Assembly (NCBI GenBank): GCA_949987565.1
Contig: OX465119.1
Coordinates: 12,998,578-13,062,577 of the forward strand
DNA length: 64,000 bases
Origin: Luidia sarsii
Taxonomy: Eukaryota; Echinodermata; Asteroidea; Paxillosida; Luidiidae
Reading direction: 5' to 3'
Positions 32,581-44,500 of this stretch are shown here, piece after piece; position 1 is the first letter of the stretch, and every line of letters starts with the position of its first letter. The position numbers and the translations under genes are program-made. Below the pieces are notes generated by a model. It was not told the origin of the DNA, did no database searches, and saw only the letters and a program-made list of their open reading frames with translations.

Positions 32581-34033
32581 GTCTCACTTAGTACACGAAT
32601 TCTGGTCTCAGTGCTGATTGTTACCTCACACAAAACAATACCGGCCGCCAAACACAAAATAATTATTGTAAACAATATTCTTGCCAAAGAAACTAAAATC
32701 GTTTACTATTAAATATTTGTTTACATTGTGAGTGGAAAAATATAAACAATAATCCCCCAGTTTCATGTAAAATGGCGAAAATTGTCTTCCCATTTTCAGG
32801 CCGAAATCGTTGTGACAGAGGATGGCATTCTCCGTTCCTCCGTAATCCACATAATTGCAAAAAAGAACGCCCTCTGTTGTTCAAATTTGAAGATTTGTGC
32901 AAGAGCAGCGGTACTTTTTCAAACCTCTCTCTTACCAAGAAAAAAACATCATTCAAGGCATTTTGAGTAATAACTCAACACACTAAAACACAAACTATGT
33001 CTACAAATTATCAAACTGAAGAAAAACCTTAGAATTATTAGGGTCACCATTCAACTTGTGTAAACCACATAATGAGACAAAATTTGACCTAATTAGGCTA
33101 ATTAAAAAATAATGAAAGCATCCAGGGATGCGATTTTTGGTAAAACAGAGAGAAAGGCACTTTCCTGTTTCATTTGAAGAAAAAAAAGGAAGAAAAATTG
33201 ATGGAACCTCTCAGTTACAGCCAATTTAGTGCTGAAAAAGGGTGAAAAAATGACAATTTTCACCCTATATCGCTATTATGAAAAATGCCGATTTTTATAG
33301 AAATATCGGAGAAAATTCTTTTTTTTTTGCATTGGTCGGGTTCCTGAAACATTTATCTACACAATGGTACCATTTTTGTCCCCAAAACATGCAGCAACAA
33401 TTAAATAAGACGATTTATTGCCTTTGAGCTTATGGATCAAGAAATTGCGTGAAGTTAGGTGACTTGGTGGGTGTGAGTACTAGGGGTCGTAGGGGACCTT
33501 TTTTAGGCGATTTTAAAAGCACAAAAAGTGGAAATTTTGAGATTTTTTGCTTGGAATAAGGAGAGTGGGTTCATTCTCCCCTCCTTTTACTAAAATTCAC
33601 CCCAAAAAACAGGTTTTTCCTGTATTTTTGAGCCCCTTCCACATTATTACCGTGAATTTCCGAGATGTTGCACAGTCTCTCCCTTCCTCATAACGTGGTT
33701 CATGATTTGTACTGCTCTCGATGGCCACAGGTACATACTACACGCGAATACAGCAGGTTGCTATAGGCCCTATATTTAATTAAACAGTACACCCGAAAGT
33801 AGGGTTACAATCATTGCCTGTCAACTTAATGGGAGTTAAATTAGAATTGTCTTGAGAAAGATCGCCACACCCTTCCTCTAATATGAATCAAAAGTTTTAC
33901 AATTCGTCATGAATGCAAAGTTGTGCTCAAATACTTGTTTTTATGTTCACAATTATTCCATTCCCTCCAATTTTCAAATTTCGATAAAAAAGGATGACTT
34001 TTCGGGTCCAAGTTACTCGAACTACCTGAAACC
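32581..34033. other. Foldback element, central loop
   Basis: About 1.45 kb of unique, AT-rich sequence. The longest frames are about 60-87 codons and show no recognised domain. 33976-34033 is an extra copy of the outer-domain unit (TCCAAGTTACTCGAACTACC) placed just before the right array. Confidence 0.7.
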
Positions 34034-34790
34034 ATTTACTCCTTATATGTCTTCTCGCCTTTTTCATCTTTTCGCCTTTCGTGTCTTTATCTGTCGTCTC
34101 TTCGCCTTTCGTCTCTTCGTGTCTTCTTGTTTCGTGTCTTCATTTGTCGTCTCTACGCCTTTCATCTCTTCGTGTTTCGTCTCTTCATGTTTCATCTCTT
34201 CGCCTTTCATCTCTTCGCCTTTCGTCTCTTCGCCTTTCGTCTCTTCGCCCTTCGTCTCTTCGCCTTTCGTCTCTTCGCCTTTCGCCTCTTCATGTCTTCG
34301 CCTTTCGTCTCTTCGCCTTTCGTCTCTTCGCCTTTCGTCTCTTCGCCTTTCGTCTCTTCGCCTTTCGTCTCTTTGCCTTTCGTCTCTTTGCCTTTCGTCT
34401 CTTTGCCTTTCGTCTCTTCGCCTTTCGTCTCTTCGCCTTTCTTCTCTTCGCCTTTCGTCTCTTCGCCTTTCGTCTCTTCGCCTTTCGTCTCTTTGCCTTT
34501 CGTCTCTTTGCCTTTCGTCTCTTCGCCTTTCGTCTCTTCGCCTTTCGTCTCTTCGCCTTTCGTCTCTTCGCCTTTCGTCTCTTCATGTCTTCGCCTTTCG
34601 TCTCTTCGCCTTTCGTCTCTTCGCCTTTTGTCTCTTCGCCTTTCGTCTCTTCGCCTTTCGTCTCTTCGCCTTTCGTCTCTTCGCCTTTCGTCTCTTCGCC
34701 TTTCGTCTTTTCGCCTTTCGTCTCTTCGCCTTTCGTCTCTTCGCCTTTCGTCGCTTCACATTTCGTCTCTTCACATTTCGTCTGATCGTC
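34034..34790. repeat. Foldback element, right 15-bp array (GCCTTTCGTCTCTTC)
   Basis: About 48 units in inverted orientation to the left array. Variants include GCCTTTCGTCTCTTT and the TTCATGTCTTC insertions seen in the left arm too. Frames (Phe-Arg-Leu, Ser-Pro-Val) are artefacts. Confidence 0.95.
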
Positions 34791-35588
34791 TGTTGTCTCT
34801 TCGTGTTTCATGTCTTCGTGTTTCATCTTTTCGGCAACTTTCGTCTGTTCGTCTCTTTGCCTAAATTTCGTCTCTGGTTTAATTACCAATATGGTCGTAC
34901 CTATGCAGTTATTTGGCAATTTGTATTTTACTACCCTTAAGCTGAAATTATGTGAAGACCATAATTATTTTCTATTTTGTTTCGATTTCTGTTGTAATCA
35001 AACAGCTATGTGCCCTGTCTTTGCTTGAAATACCAACCTGAAACCTAGTCCGAGTAACTTGGACCCAACAGTCACCCTTTTTTATCGAAATTTGAATCTT
35101 GGGGGGTCGGGTGGGTGACCGACCCTCCAAATGTCAAATTTCGATAAAAAAAGGGTGACTTGTCTGGTCCAAGTTACTCGGACTACCTGAAACCATGGGG
35201 TGACCGACCCTCCAAATTTCAAATTTCGATAAAAAATGGTGACTTGTCGGGTCCAAGTTACTCGGACTACCTGAAATCACGGGTGACCGTCCAACATGCC
35301 CATACAATACGCATATCGTAATCATTGTACATGTACCAACGTTTTCAATATGGATTCCCCTTCATATTACCATGTTAATAAATATTGGGAGAAAGAGGTA
35401 AATAAAATAAGTTTGCGTTGAGGAGTGTGTATTATTGGTTTGCCGAACTCGACGTACAAATCTCCATCACTATAGTTATAGTAAAGGGCTGTCAGTAACG
35501 TTACGTTAAAAATCTAACATAACAGTAATTAACGCGTTGAATAAAATCGTCAAGATACCTGCAAGAGAGTATTTATCTTACAGAGATA
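34791..35588. repeat. Foldback element, right outer inverted-repeat domain
   Basis: Inverse of 30705-31499, with a few substitutions. It ends with GTATTTATCTTACAGAGATA, which pairs with the left end. Confidence 0.88.
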
Positions 35589-35795
35589 GAGCCGAACGGG
35601 TGCGAAAATGCCAAACATATAGGCCTATAACTGGGTACTAATTAAGGTGTAAATCTGAAACATTCCGATCCTTGGTTAAAAACATTAGTATCTCGCGAAA
35701 AAATAACTATCAGATGTGAAGTCGGGGTGCAAGACAACCCCTAAATGAAGAAAACACTTCGTTCCCTTTACTCGGCGAGAGAGCCACATAATGCA

Positions 35796-35805
35796 AATGG
35801 AAAGG

Positions 35806-35869
<64 letters not shown>

Positions 35870-36195
35870 GAAAGAGAGAGAGAGCTCCTTTTCTCTCTCT
35901 CCTCGTTCTCTGCACCCTCTCTCCGCTCCCCTCTCTCCCCCTCTCTCTGTCCCCCCTCTCCCCCTCTCCCCCTCTCCCCCTCTCCCCCTCTCCCCTCTCT
36001 CTGCCCCCTCTCTCTATCTCCCCCTCTCTGCTCCATCTCTCCGCTCTCCCCAGTCTCTCTCTCCCCCTCTCTCTGTCTCCCTCTCTCTGTCCCCCTCCCC
36101 CAGGCCCTCTCTCCCCACTCTCTTTCCCTCACTCTCTCTCTGTCCTCCCTCTCTCTCTGACCCTCTCTCTGCCCCTATCTATCATCTCTCTCTCC
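35796..36195. repeat. (GA)n then CT-rich tract
   Basis: About 90 bp of GAGAGA, then about 310 bp of CTCTCTC/CCCCTCTC. The junction AGAGAGAGCTCCTTTTCTCT is self-complementary. No gene. Confidence 0.92.
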
Positions 36196-36684
36196 TCTTT
36201 TGAAAAAAAAGCAGAACAAGGCTAGAGTCACTCAAGGTGAAGGGCTAATGAAGGAAGGAGGTAGATAGGGAGGAGCTCAGTAAGGCTGGAGATAGGAATT
36301 GTCATTCCTCTTAAATTCCTCCATGAATATTATACTCCATTACTGAGAACCGTTACTGAGAATCTCAGTAGCCTGAAAACGAGTCCGGCCGATTCTTTCT
36401 GTCTCTTTCCCCCCCCCCCCTCCTTCCCCCTGATCGTCACATCCCCCAACTTCAGGCTACTTCTCTCTTTTCTTCGAAGACGACTTAAACAACGCGTCAG
36501 CTGTGTTTGCGTAATGCTATTTTGAAGAGTAAACACGCGCCTCTCAGTCAGAGACGCTGTCAGCGACCGCTGCGCTGTGCGCACTACACGCGGGGAGCTT
36601 CTCCGACCGACGTATACGTATACGTGTACGTCCGGACCCGAGTAGCATCTCTTACCGCACCTCACCGAAACGTTGCCATTTACC
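36196..36684. other. No recognisable gene
   Basis: Contains the dispersed motif at 36218-36255, a C-run near 36410 and a palindromic TACGTATACGTATACGTGTACG near 36610-36631. It was searched for a histone C-terminal coding end before the stem-loop at 36685; none was found. Confidence 0.4.
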
Positions 36685-36700
36685 GGCTCTTTTCAGAGCC
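36685..36700 (+). promoter_or_regulatory. Histone-type 3'-end stem-loop
   Basis: GGCTCTTTTCAGAGCC is a perfect match to the metazoan replication-dependent histone mRNA stem-loop (6-bp stem, TTTC loop), with ACC before and ACACTCC after. In histone mRNAs this element binds SLBP and directs U7-dependent cleavage. No histone reading frame ends upstream, so it is either a remnant of a histone gene or a chance copy. A CAAGAAAGA downstream element is not clear here; CTTCAAAGG lies 13 bp downstream. Confidence 0.6.
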
Positions 36701-37228
36701 ACACTCCGCCACACTTCAAAGGTTAGGACACACTGCATTTGCTACAGGAAATCTGATTGGACAATATTTCACACCATTTGGTACAGTATGTCTGATTGGT
36801 CAATTATGACATCATCAACTTAGTGAATTTGCTTTTGCTTATGCATATTCAAAACCAAACTTTGGGTCCTTTTTCCTTAAATTTCTCTTTAATGCCCAAA
36901 ATTGGTACATGGGAACATCGATATTATTGTTAAGTAACATGTCTAAAACACCTAAAAAGCAATAAGAAGTACTTTCCAGAGGTGTATCACGGAATGAAAG
37001 AATTTGAGCACTTGGCCCATGGCCTACCGAGGTCACAATCATTCAGTCGGCACCCTAGTACTTAGGCCTACGCGCAAATGGATGTGCTAAGTGTATTTCC
37101 TTGAACACTGTGTTCCCATATGCACTGATTACAATGTTTCAAACTTATCCCCTATCCAATCTTTGACCAAACGGAACATCAAGCCGCAATGAAATAATAT
37201 ATACCGAACTCATTTGATTGAACAAGTC
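36701..37228. other. No recognisable gene
   Basis: Two GATTGG motifs (inverted CCAAT) at 36755 and 36794 sit in a short imperfect direct repeat (ATCTGATTGGACAATA / GTCTGATTGGTCAATT). No coding region follows on either strand. Confidence 0.4.
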
Positions 37229-37736
37229 GTTTCTCACTTTCTCACTGGCGGAACGACACGCACATAAAAGGAAAAAGGTACAAAAGAAACAGCATTACAT
37301 TCCACTTTTGAAAAAAAAAAAATCATGGCATAGAAAACTTTGACAGGACCGGGACTTGAACCCGAGACCTCTGGTTCTGCGTACCAGCGCTCTCACCATC
37401 TGAACTGTCAAACCGTTATCATTATTATTATGACAGCCTTGCCAGAATAGTACGCCAGTCTTTGCCGGGTCAATCTTAGAAAACGACCTCTCTCCCGCAG
37501 AATCCCGCGTGATCGACCTCGACATAAAAAAACACCAATTCCTTGTCGTGTTCTAGAGGAGTAATCCGCTTTCCATTAGCTAACATCGCACCAATCTTTA
37601 GTGCGTTTTATTTTACCCTCACATTCTCTTCTTCTCAAAGTGTCCCCCGTTCAATGACAGGTCATGAGGAAATGCCGCGACTCGAACTCTGGTACGGTCC
37701 ACGTGACGTCCGTGGAGGGGGTACCTGAGAGACATA
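37229..37736. repeat. Inverted segmental duplicate of 17612-18064
   Basis: Reverse complement of 17612-18064 with an extra stretch near 37480-37545 containing GATCGACCTCGACATAAAAA and neighbours. It ends against MITE copy F exactly as its partner does against copy D. Confidence 0.88.
37342..37412 (-). repeat. tRNA-like (SINE-type) sequence, fuller copy
   Basis: On the minus strand: GACAG ... CTGTC acceptor-like ends, a D-arm-like TTCAGATGGTGAGAGC, a CTGGT/ACCAG anticodon-like stem with loop ACGCAGA, and a perfect B box, GGTTCAAGTCC. The acceptor stem has only about five pairs, and position 33 is C instead of U. It is best called a tRNA-derived SINE head. Confidence 0.65.
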
Positions 37737-38205
37737 TGTGACCCGGCACAGCGATATGAGGAATATCCCAACAAAACACTTTTCGAGTAAACAACGCCTG
37801 AAGTCAAAATATCTTATCAATTCGATAAAAAAAATGTCATTTTTTTTTTGGTATTTTCGGAAAGTTAATGTATTGGAGGATATTATGTCCAAAGGATTTT
37901 TCCGAAATCCGTCTCTAAATGTTGAAGAAACAAGGATTTCAGTGGAGTGTTTGTGTACTGTTTTCATGAAAATGTAAAGTTCCTGCCTTTTTGAATGGCC
38001 GCTTTCGAGGAGTTAGAATGGTGCTGCTATATTGTGTCTGGTACCAAATGAACGAGCGAAGTCCCCTTGTACTATTTACAACAGAGTTCACACGGAAATA
38101 ATTTCGATATCATTTGAAAGCTAATGGTATACTCTTTCACATCATTAGAAAATCTCAAAATCTCAAAAGTGGGGGTTATTCCTCAGTATGCTGTGCCGGG
38201 TCACA
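37737..38205. mobile_element. MITE, TGTGACCCGGCACA family, long form (copy F)
   Basis: 469 bp, perfect TIR start TGTGACCCGGCACAGC, TA on both flanks. It is almost identical to copy C and in the same orientation. It is part of the inverted segmental duplication with 17145-18064. Confidence 0.93.
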
Positions 38206-38440
38206 TATAGTGGCGATATCAATCATGCGTGAAAGTAAGAGCCAAAACTCCATCAATCGCGGCAATCCCTGGGTGATCGCAGTTGCGATAGCAACCACTA
38301 TCCGAATCCCCAGCACGGTAAACATCAACTGACGCAATAAGCACCCTGCAAAGAGTGCGCTATCAATACATGTATTCGGGACTGACGCCTTGGACGCGAT
38401 ATGACCGTAGAGGGCGCTACACAACCCACCGTCTTTCAGC

Positions 38441-38720
38441 TCAGGCAGTGCCGGCTCGTGTCATTCATTGTCGGTGGCCGGCCGTGCTCCGACGCGAGAG
38501 CAAGTGGGCGGAGCTTCGAAGGCTCTGCGGGCCGCGCAGCGCTGCGCTGATTGGACGGCAGGAATGTCACGCACACGTGGACGTGTAGGGCGCATATTGA
38601 GGGCACGGTACGCGAGGCACAGTGTGCGGAGAGCGAGATACGGTCGGAGAGCTGCTAGAGAGAGAGAGAGAGAGAGGGATGCCTGGTAACAGGCCCGCCG
38701 CGCGTTGATTGGTCGACAGC
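38441..38720 (+). promoter_or_regulatory. Probable proximal promoter of SoxF
   Basis: GC- and CpG-rich block 340-620 bp before the start codon, with inverted CCAAT motifs (GATTGGACGG near 38549; GATTGGTCGAC near 38707) and a short GA run (38653-38675). No TATA box was identified. The call rests on position, composition and motifs only; the transcription start is unknown. Confidence 0.45.
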
Positions 38721-39702
<982 letters not shown>

Positions 39703-40959
39703 TAATCTGCCTCTCTTATGTAATTCCAACGCTGCTCATACTCCCTCGAAACCACGCTCATGGGATATGACGCGCCGGTGCAGTCCAGCAGTACAGTAAT
39801 CTCGGCCCCCGCATTGCACCACGCACGAGAAGAGAAGAAAAAAAAAACCACCGCCTGACTGGCATTGAAATTCATTTCCAATGCCGAACGAAAACTTTTA
39901 TACCAGCGATTGGGAGCTAGCTGTAAACAACCTCGGTTCACTCAAACGCAACGCGCTCACCGCATCACCGCGGGACGTGGATTTACAACAAAACGCGTAG
40001 AATACAGAAACGAACGAACAACGCTCAGTTGACAACGAGGTGTGCGCCTGTCGGCGTGTCTACATGTATGCCCTTGTGCTTCGAGACATAACTGTTCACA
40101 GGGTGTCCAAAACAACTCTCTCTGGTCCAGGGGAACACGAGCACCGACCCCAGATCCAAACCCCGAGGCGAGTTCACGGGCAGAGATGGAGAGAGAGAGA
40201 GAGGGGGGGGGGCGGTCTTTTGGTGTTTACTGAACTGCACTGTGTTGTTTTTTCTTCCTTTCGGCCGGCAACGTTGATGGTGCATGGAGCTAGCTATAGC
40301 TCCATGGACGGTGTGCCCGTACAATTGTACATGTTCGATTCACGGGAACCCTGCAGCGTTTGCGTGTACGTGCACTGCACTTACTGTACAGTACACACAC
40401 TGCTCATGCCACATGAATATCACTGACCTCGGCGATCGAGCGCGCAATCAATCGCATGCAACTGAACTCCATGCAACTGAACGTGTTCATGTTACACAGT
40501 GCGCGCATTCGCTGTGCGGGGATATCTAGCACTGCATGCACTGTATAGCACAGAGCTCGGGAATAATAATTACGTGCGTGCGTGTGTTGTTATTATTATC
40601 GTCGCGTACGTGTTCGTGTACGGCTTGTGTACAGCTAGCTCTCCCTTTCTCCCTTCCCTGAACAGCGTGTCAAGGACGTTGGTGTACTGTACAGTGCTGC
40701 TGCATTATGATACGTAGATTTGTTTCTTCTCTCTCTCTGCCATCGTGCGGCGCTGTAAATCAAGCGACACACACGGGGTGATGTTCCCTTCTCGGGTTTC
40801 AAGCGAATGCGGACACTGCATGATCAGGGATTCCCTGAAAAAAAAAAAAACCTGCACCGTGCCACCACTTCACCAGCGTTCGTTTTCATAATTCTGTTGT
40901 CTGGTAAATTTCGAAGACCGACTTATTCGATTCGGCCAGGACCCCTGCCAGAGGCAGAG

Positions 40960-41245
40960 TTTATGCTTCTGAGAAAGGGCTTGATAGGAGTCGGATGAAA
41001 CGTCAGGCCCTCTAAATTTATCAGATTTGCATTTAAAAAAACCCAAGGTAAAGTAAACTTTGATTGGACCGGGATTTGAGCCAGAGACCTATGGCTTTGT
41101 GTAGGCCTACCGGTGCTCTAGTATTACCGCCTGAGCCATCCAGCCCTTTAGATGGCTACCTTCGCAAATAGGCAACCTAGTCCTTGCATTTGGTATCTGA
41201 ATTTAGGCCATTTTAGTCAGTAAGCAGTTTTCGAAATGTGTGCAC
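40960..41245. repeat. Hairpin repeat (GAAACGTC family) interrupted by a tRNA-like SINE
   Basis: 40960-41030 carries CTGAGAAAGGG ... TGAAACGTCAGGCCCTCTAA. The tail CATTTTAGTCAGTAAGCAGT resumes at 41211. Between them, on the minus strand, lies a tRNA-like block (about 41057-41155) with GGCTGGATGGCTCAGGCGG and a B-box-like GGCTCAAATCC, and an A-rich run at its left edge. TTGCATTT occurs on both sides and may be the target duplication. Confidence 0.65.
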
Positions 41246-41395
41246 ATTACTGTAGAAGTCAGTTTAATCTTCTGTTCACTATTCGGTAGCGCGTAGACAA
41301 ACCAGTCTTGAATCGGGATTGCGTTGTGTAAACGAACATTCAAAATAGTGAATCCATGGGTTTTTTTTCTTCCACAACATTTGTATTATTTTTTA

Positions 41396-41578
41396 CGCAG
41401 TGGCTGTTGTTACGGCAGTCGTCCGTGTGGTTCCCTGACTTGATTGTATTTCTTCAGCATTGCAGGCTGGTTGAACCAGTCTATTAGCTGATAGCCTGGT
41501 TCCAAGAGCTAAACATCCTGACAAATACTGTGAAGTCAGGGAACCACACAGACGACTGCCGTAACAACAGCCACTGCG
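41396..41578. mobile_element. Mutator-like MITE, 183 bp, copy 1
   Basis: TIRs of about 45 bp: CGCAGTGGCTGTTGTTACGG at the left is the inverse of the right end. A perfect 9-bp direct repeat, TATTTTTTA, flanks it. Nine-base target duplications with long TIRs are the hallmark of Mutator-like (MULE) elements. The second copy, at 59590-59772, has a different 9-bp duplication, which proves two independent insertions. It sits in the SoxF intron and has no coding capacity. Confidence 0.9.
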
Positions 41579-44500
41579 TATTTTTTACGGTCGTTGCTAG
41601 TTGAATTATGCACGTTTTTCGGCGCCATTCGGCATAATCATAAAATTGTTTTTTAAGAGACCGTAAACCTTAAATACTGCCTTCATTTTATAGCTGGTGT
41701 TTTCATTTTGCCGTACACTTTGTGGGCGGAAATCGTAAATTCGAAATCTGGCTCAGGACGACATGGATACAGACGAGGCGGTGAATATTTTTTTTAGGAT
41801 GATGTATTTTGTGTGTTGATTTTTTTTCGGAGGGATTTTATTTTTTAGTGAAGGAAGGTTTCGGAGAAAATGGTTAATTTTCATGAACTGAAACCTGATC
41901 CGTTGATCCAAGCTGGTGCACGGGCAGGTGCTGCGTTAGATCGTCAACCCTACCCACTTTTTTTCTGGGTAAGTCCTTACCAATTAGTGTCACGCGGGAT
42001 GTCTAACGTTAGACCGAGAGAATCGAAGTGCAAGGAGAGATAGGCAGTTAATGGTTCTTACCTTGACGGCTTCCAGAGTTTTTTTTTTTTTTTTTTTAGA
42101 GAGAGGGAGGGAGAGAGAGACAGAGAGGGGGAGAGGGGGGGGGGTTGTTCTCCCGGGAGAGCCCCCTGACTGCTGAGCCAGACCCTGCCCCCGGGTCACG
42201 TATGTAATGGTCACCCCCAGGGTCAACCCCCAGGGTCACCTCAACGGTCATCGCAGCACCTGACAAACACAGAAAGGGGAAAACAGAGTATGCAGAACTG
42301 GAGAACCAAAGATGCGTCATTATTGGTATAGAATCTGACTCGTCTACCTCGAGGATCGGAACACACTTTTCCGTGAATTTTGGAAGCGGAACTCAACGGG
42401 GCGTGGGTGGGCGGGAGATTGAGCAACGGTTACAGTATGGCTTCCACTTCGATTAGTTTTTTTTTCTGCGTGAATGGATTCAATTGAAATTGAGTTCGTC
42501 TCAAGCATGAACAAACAAAAGAAATACGAGGCTCGTCTGATCATTCTGTGAGTCAATTCCTGTTGGTTCGTGGGCCGATTCCGTTTGCCAGTTGTCACTG
42601 CCGCATATTTCAATTTTTTTTTTCGCGTCGGCCGCACGTAGGCAACGTACCGCTCCGCTGAATCACACTATAGGGGGGGGGGGAGTCTGCTCTCGATGTC
42701 CCCGAAGTATATGTATCCGATTTACTGACAGTTTCTCTATCGATCGGTCCCCGCTCGACATCGCCATTCATCATTGCCGCCGCGGCACCTGTGCCGTTCG
42801 TCGGTTGAGTCTGGAGTCTGGAGCGCTAGAGCCGAGTCCAGGTAACTCCAATCCACTCCCTGCCTGTACTGGATGCATGCGTGCATGCGTGCCACGCGTG
42901 CGGTTACACAGTAGGGACGGCGAAACGGTGTGTCGTGAATCGACGGTTGAAACGAACTCGATACACGTGCGTTGTTGTCGTTGTTGGTGTTTAAAAAAAT
43001 TATTAAAAAAAATGGCAGCCGCCGTTCGTGGACATTTTACGCGCCTTCAGAAATACACCCACTTCACGAGATGGATGGAGGGTTAAGGCTCGTGGCCAGG
43101 GCAGTGGAACTCGTCTCTTCTGTCGCACTTTTTTGGTCTATAGAACGAGTGTCGGCGGGTTTGTTTTCGGCAGAGTTTCGGAATGAATAACTTGGCATTG
43201 AGCAGGACAGCAAATCTCAAAAAAAAATTGCGACCGACGCAGCAACGTCACAAGTGCACAATTTTTTTTTTTTTTCCAGTTGTGCTTTTTTTTGGGGTGG
43301 GGTCGCAAACGAAGCGGTATAGAGCCAGTGATTTGTGAGCAGTCTGGGGTAGCGACGATCGTTCAATGAACTGCTTGCAACGTGATGGCGCCGTTTTCGG
43401 TCTCTCGAATTGCCGGGAGGAGGAGGAGAAGAAGGAAAGCTTGCTCCTCGAGGGCTCCCAACTCTCTCCTTCAGGAGCTCACTTCTCGACGCCTGCTTGG
43501 TCCACTTCTCCCGCCTCCTCCTCCTCCTCCTCCTCCTCCTCTCTCACTCCTCCCTCCCCTCCCCTGCTCTCTTCACGCCTAGCATCCGCCACGGATAGCC
43601 TCGAGTGTAATACATCGTGCCACTCTAATCGCTAATGCGCGCACAGGTGGAGCGGAGCCGCGTGCAGTGCACTGTGCTTTCGTCTTTAAAGGTACAGTGC
43701 GAAGTCTCTCCGAAACCCATTGCTGCAGTGCATGGGTGTAGACTTGTACTAAACTCCATATCACAATACCTATGCGAAAATACTTGTCTACACGTAATGG
43801 ATTGTAGAGAGCAGAGTACACGGGCATTACTATTGCAACGAGTGTAGGGCCCAGTCTTGCGAATGGTAGGCCTATTGGTAGACTCGAAAGTAATGTTTGG
43901 AATCCCAGTGGGACCTCTTTCAAGGTCAGGGGAAGAGCCTAGGATCAACTTTTCAGGCCTTCTAGGGCAGGTGCGTGTGCTCACGGTGCTGTTGCTGCAC
44001 GATCCTATGGCGTTTTGGAGTCGTTTCAGTTGCAGTGCGTGGACGTTTTGGTGTAATACTCCACTGCGCTATAAACTACACGGTATCCATTATACCAACC
44101 GTCAAACGCGAAACACATGCTTGAATACCATCTGTTGGGGAAAAAAGGTCTTGCAATAACTTTTACCACAAATCTGAGTCGGGCGTCATGTTAACTACAT
44201 AGACCAGAAGCTTATAACCAAAATAAACAAGGAAAACCTCAATGCCGACTCGATCGTTTAATGTAATAAATTAAATAGGTCATCTTCCGATGGCGCTGTT
44301 TTGTTTCCATGGTCGAAACTAGAAACAGAAACAAGAAAACTCTGCATGATTTCGATTACAGAGTAACAAGCGTGCGGTGTGTAGATTATGTGATGCGTGC
44401 TGCACTTCCATATTACAAGAGACCTGGGAGACATGGTTGCGGGCAAGGTTGGATAGTGGGTATAATTGCACGAACTCGCCCCTGGGAGAGATTACCCTCG

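Larger units (their letters stand above)
30705..35588. mobile_element. Foldback (TU-like) transposon, about 4.9 kb
   Basis: The two ends are long inverted repeats of each other. Each arm has an outer unique domain of about 0.8 kb (30705-31499 and 34791-35588) and an inner array of 15-bp units (31500-32580 and 34034-34790), around a 1.45-kb central loop. Terminal match: GATAAATACTCTCTTGCAGG at the left is the exact inverse of the right end. Foldback elements (Drosophila FB, sea-urchin TU) are defined by such modular arms with internal short tandem repeats. No transposase was recognised, so it is probably mobilised in trans. The long open frames across it are repeat artefacts. Confidence 0.88.

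Noticed and set aside
31342..32687. Two long minus-strand open frames (about 400 codons) reading Ser-Pro-Phe-Val and Phe-Arg-Leu repeats
   Set aside because: They run through the 15-bp array of the foldback element. The period is five codons and lacks stops in several frames, and the inverted right arm gives the same on the other strand. No signal for a real gene.
36507..36684. Histone coding sequence ahead of the 36685 stem-loop
   Set aside because: Checked the frames upstream for histone C-terminal residues and found none.
37342..37412. Functional tRNA gene (apparent GCA anticodon, tRNA-Cys)
   Set aside because: Incomplete acceptor pairing, C at position 33, and several degraded copies with the same flanks point to a SINE head or pseudogene.
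43012..43086. Short ORF MAAAVRGHFTRLQKY... with a strong start context in the SoxF intron
   Set aside because: Only 24 codons, no similarity recognised, no supporting transcript signal; kept only as a mention in the intron description.
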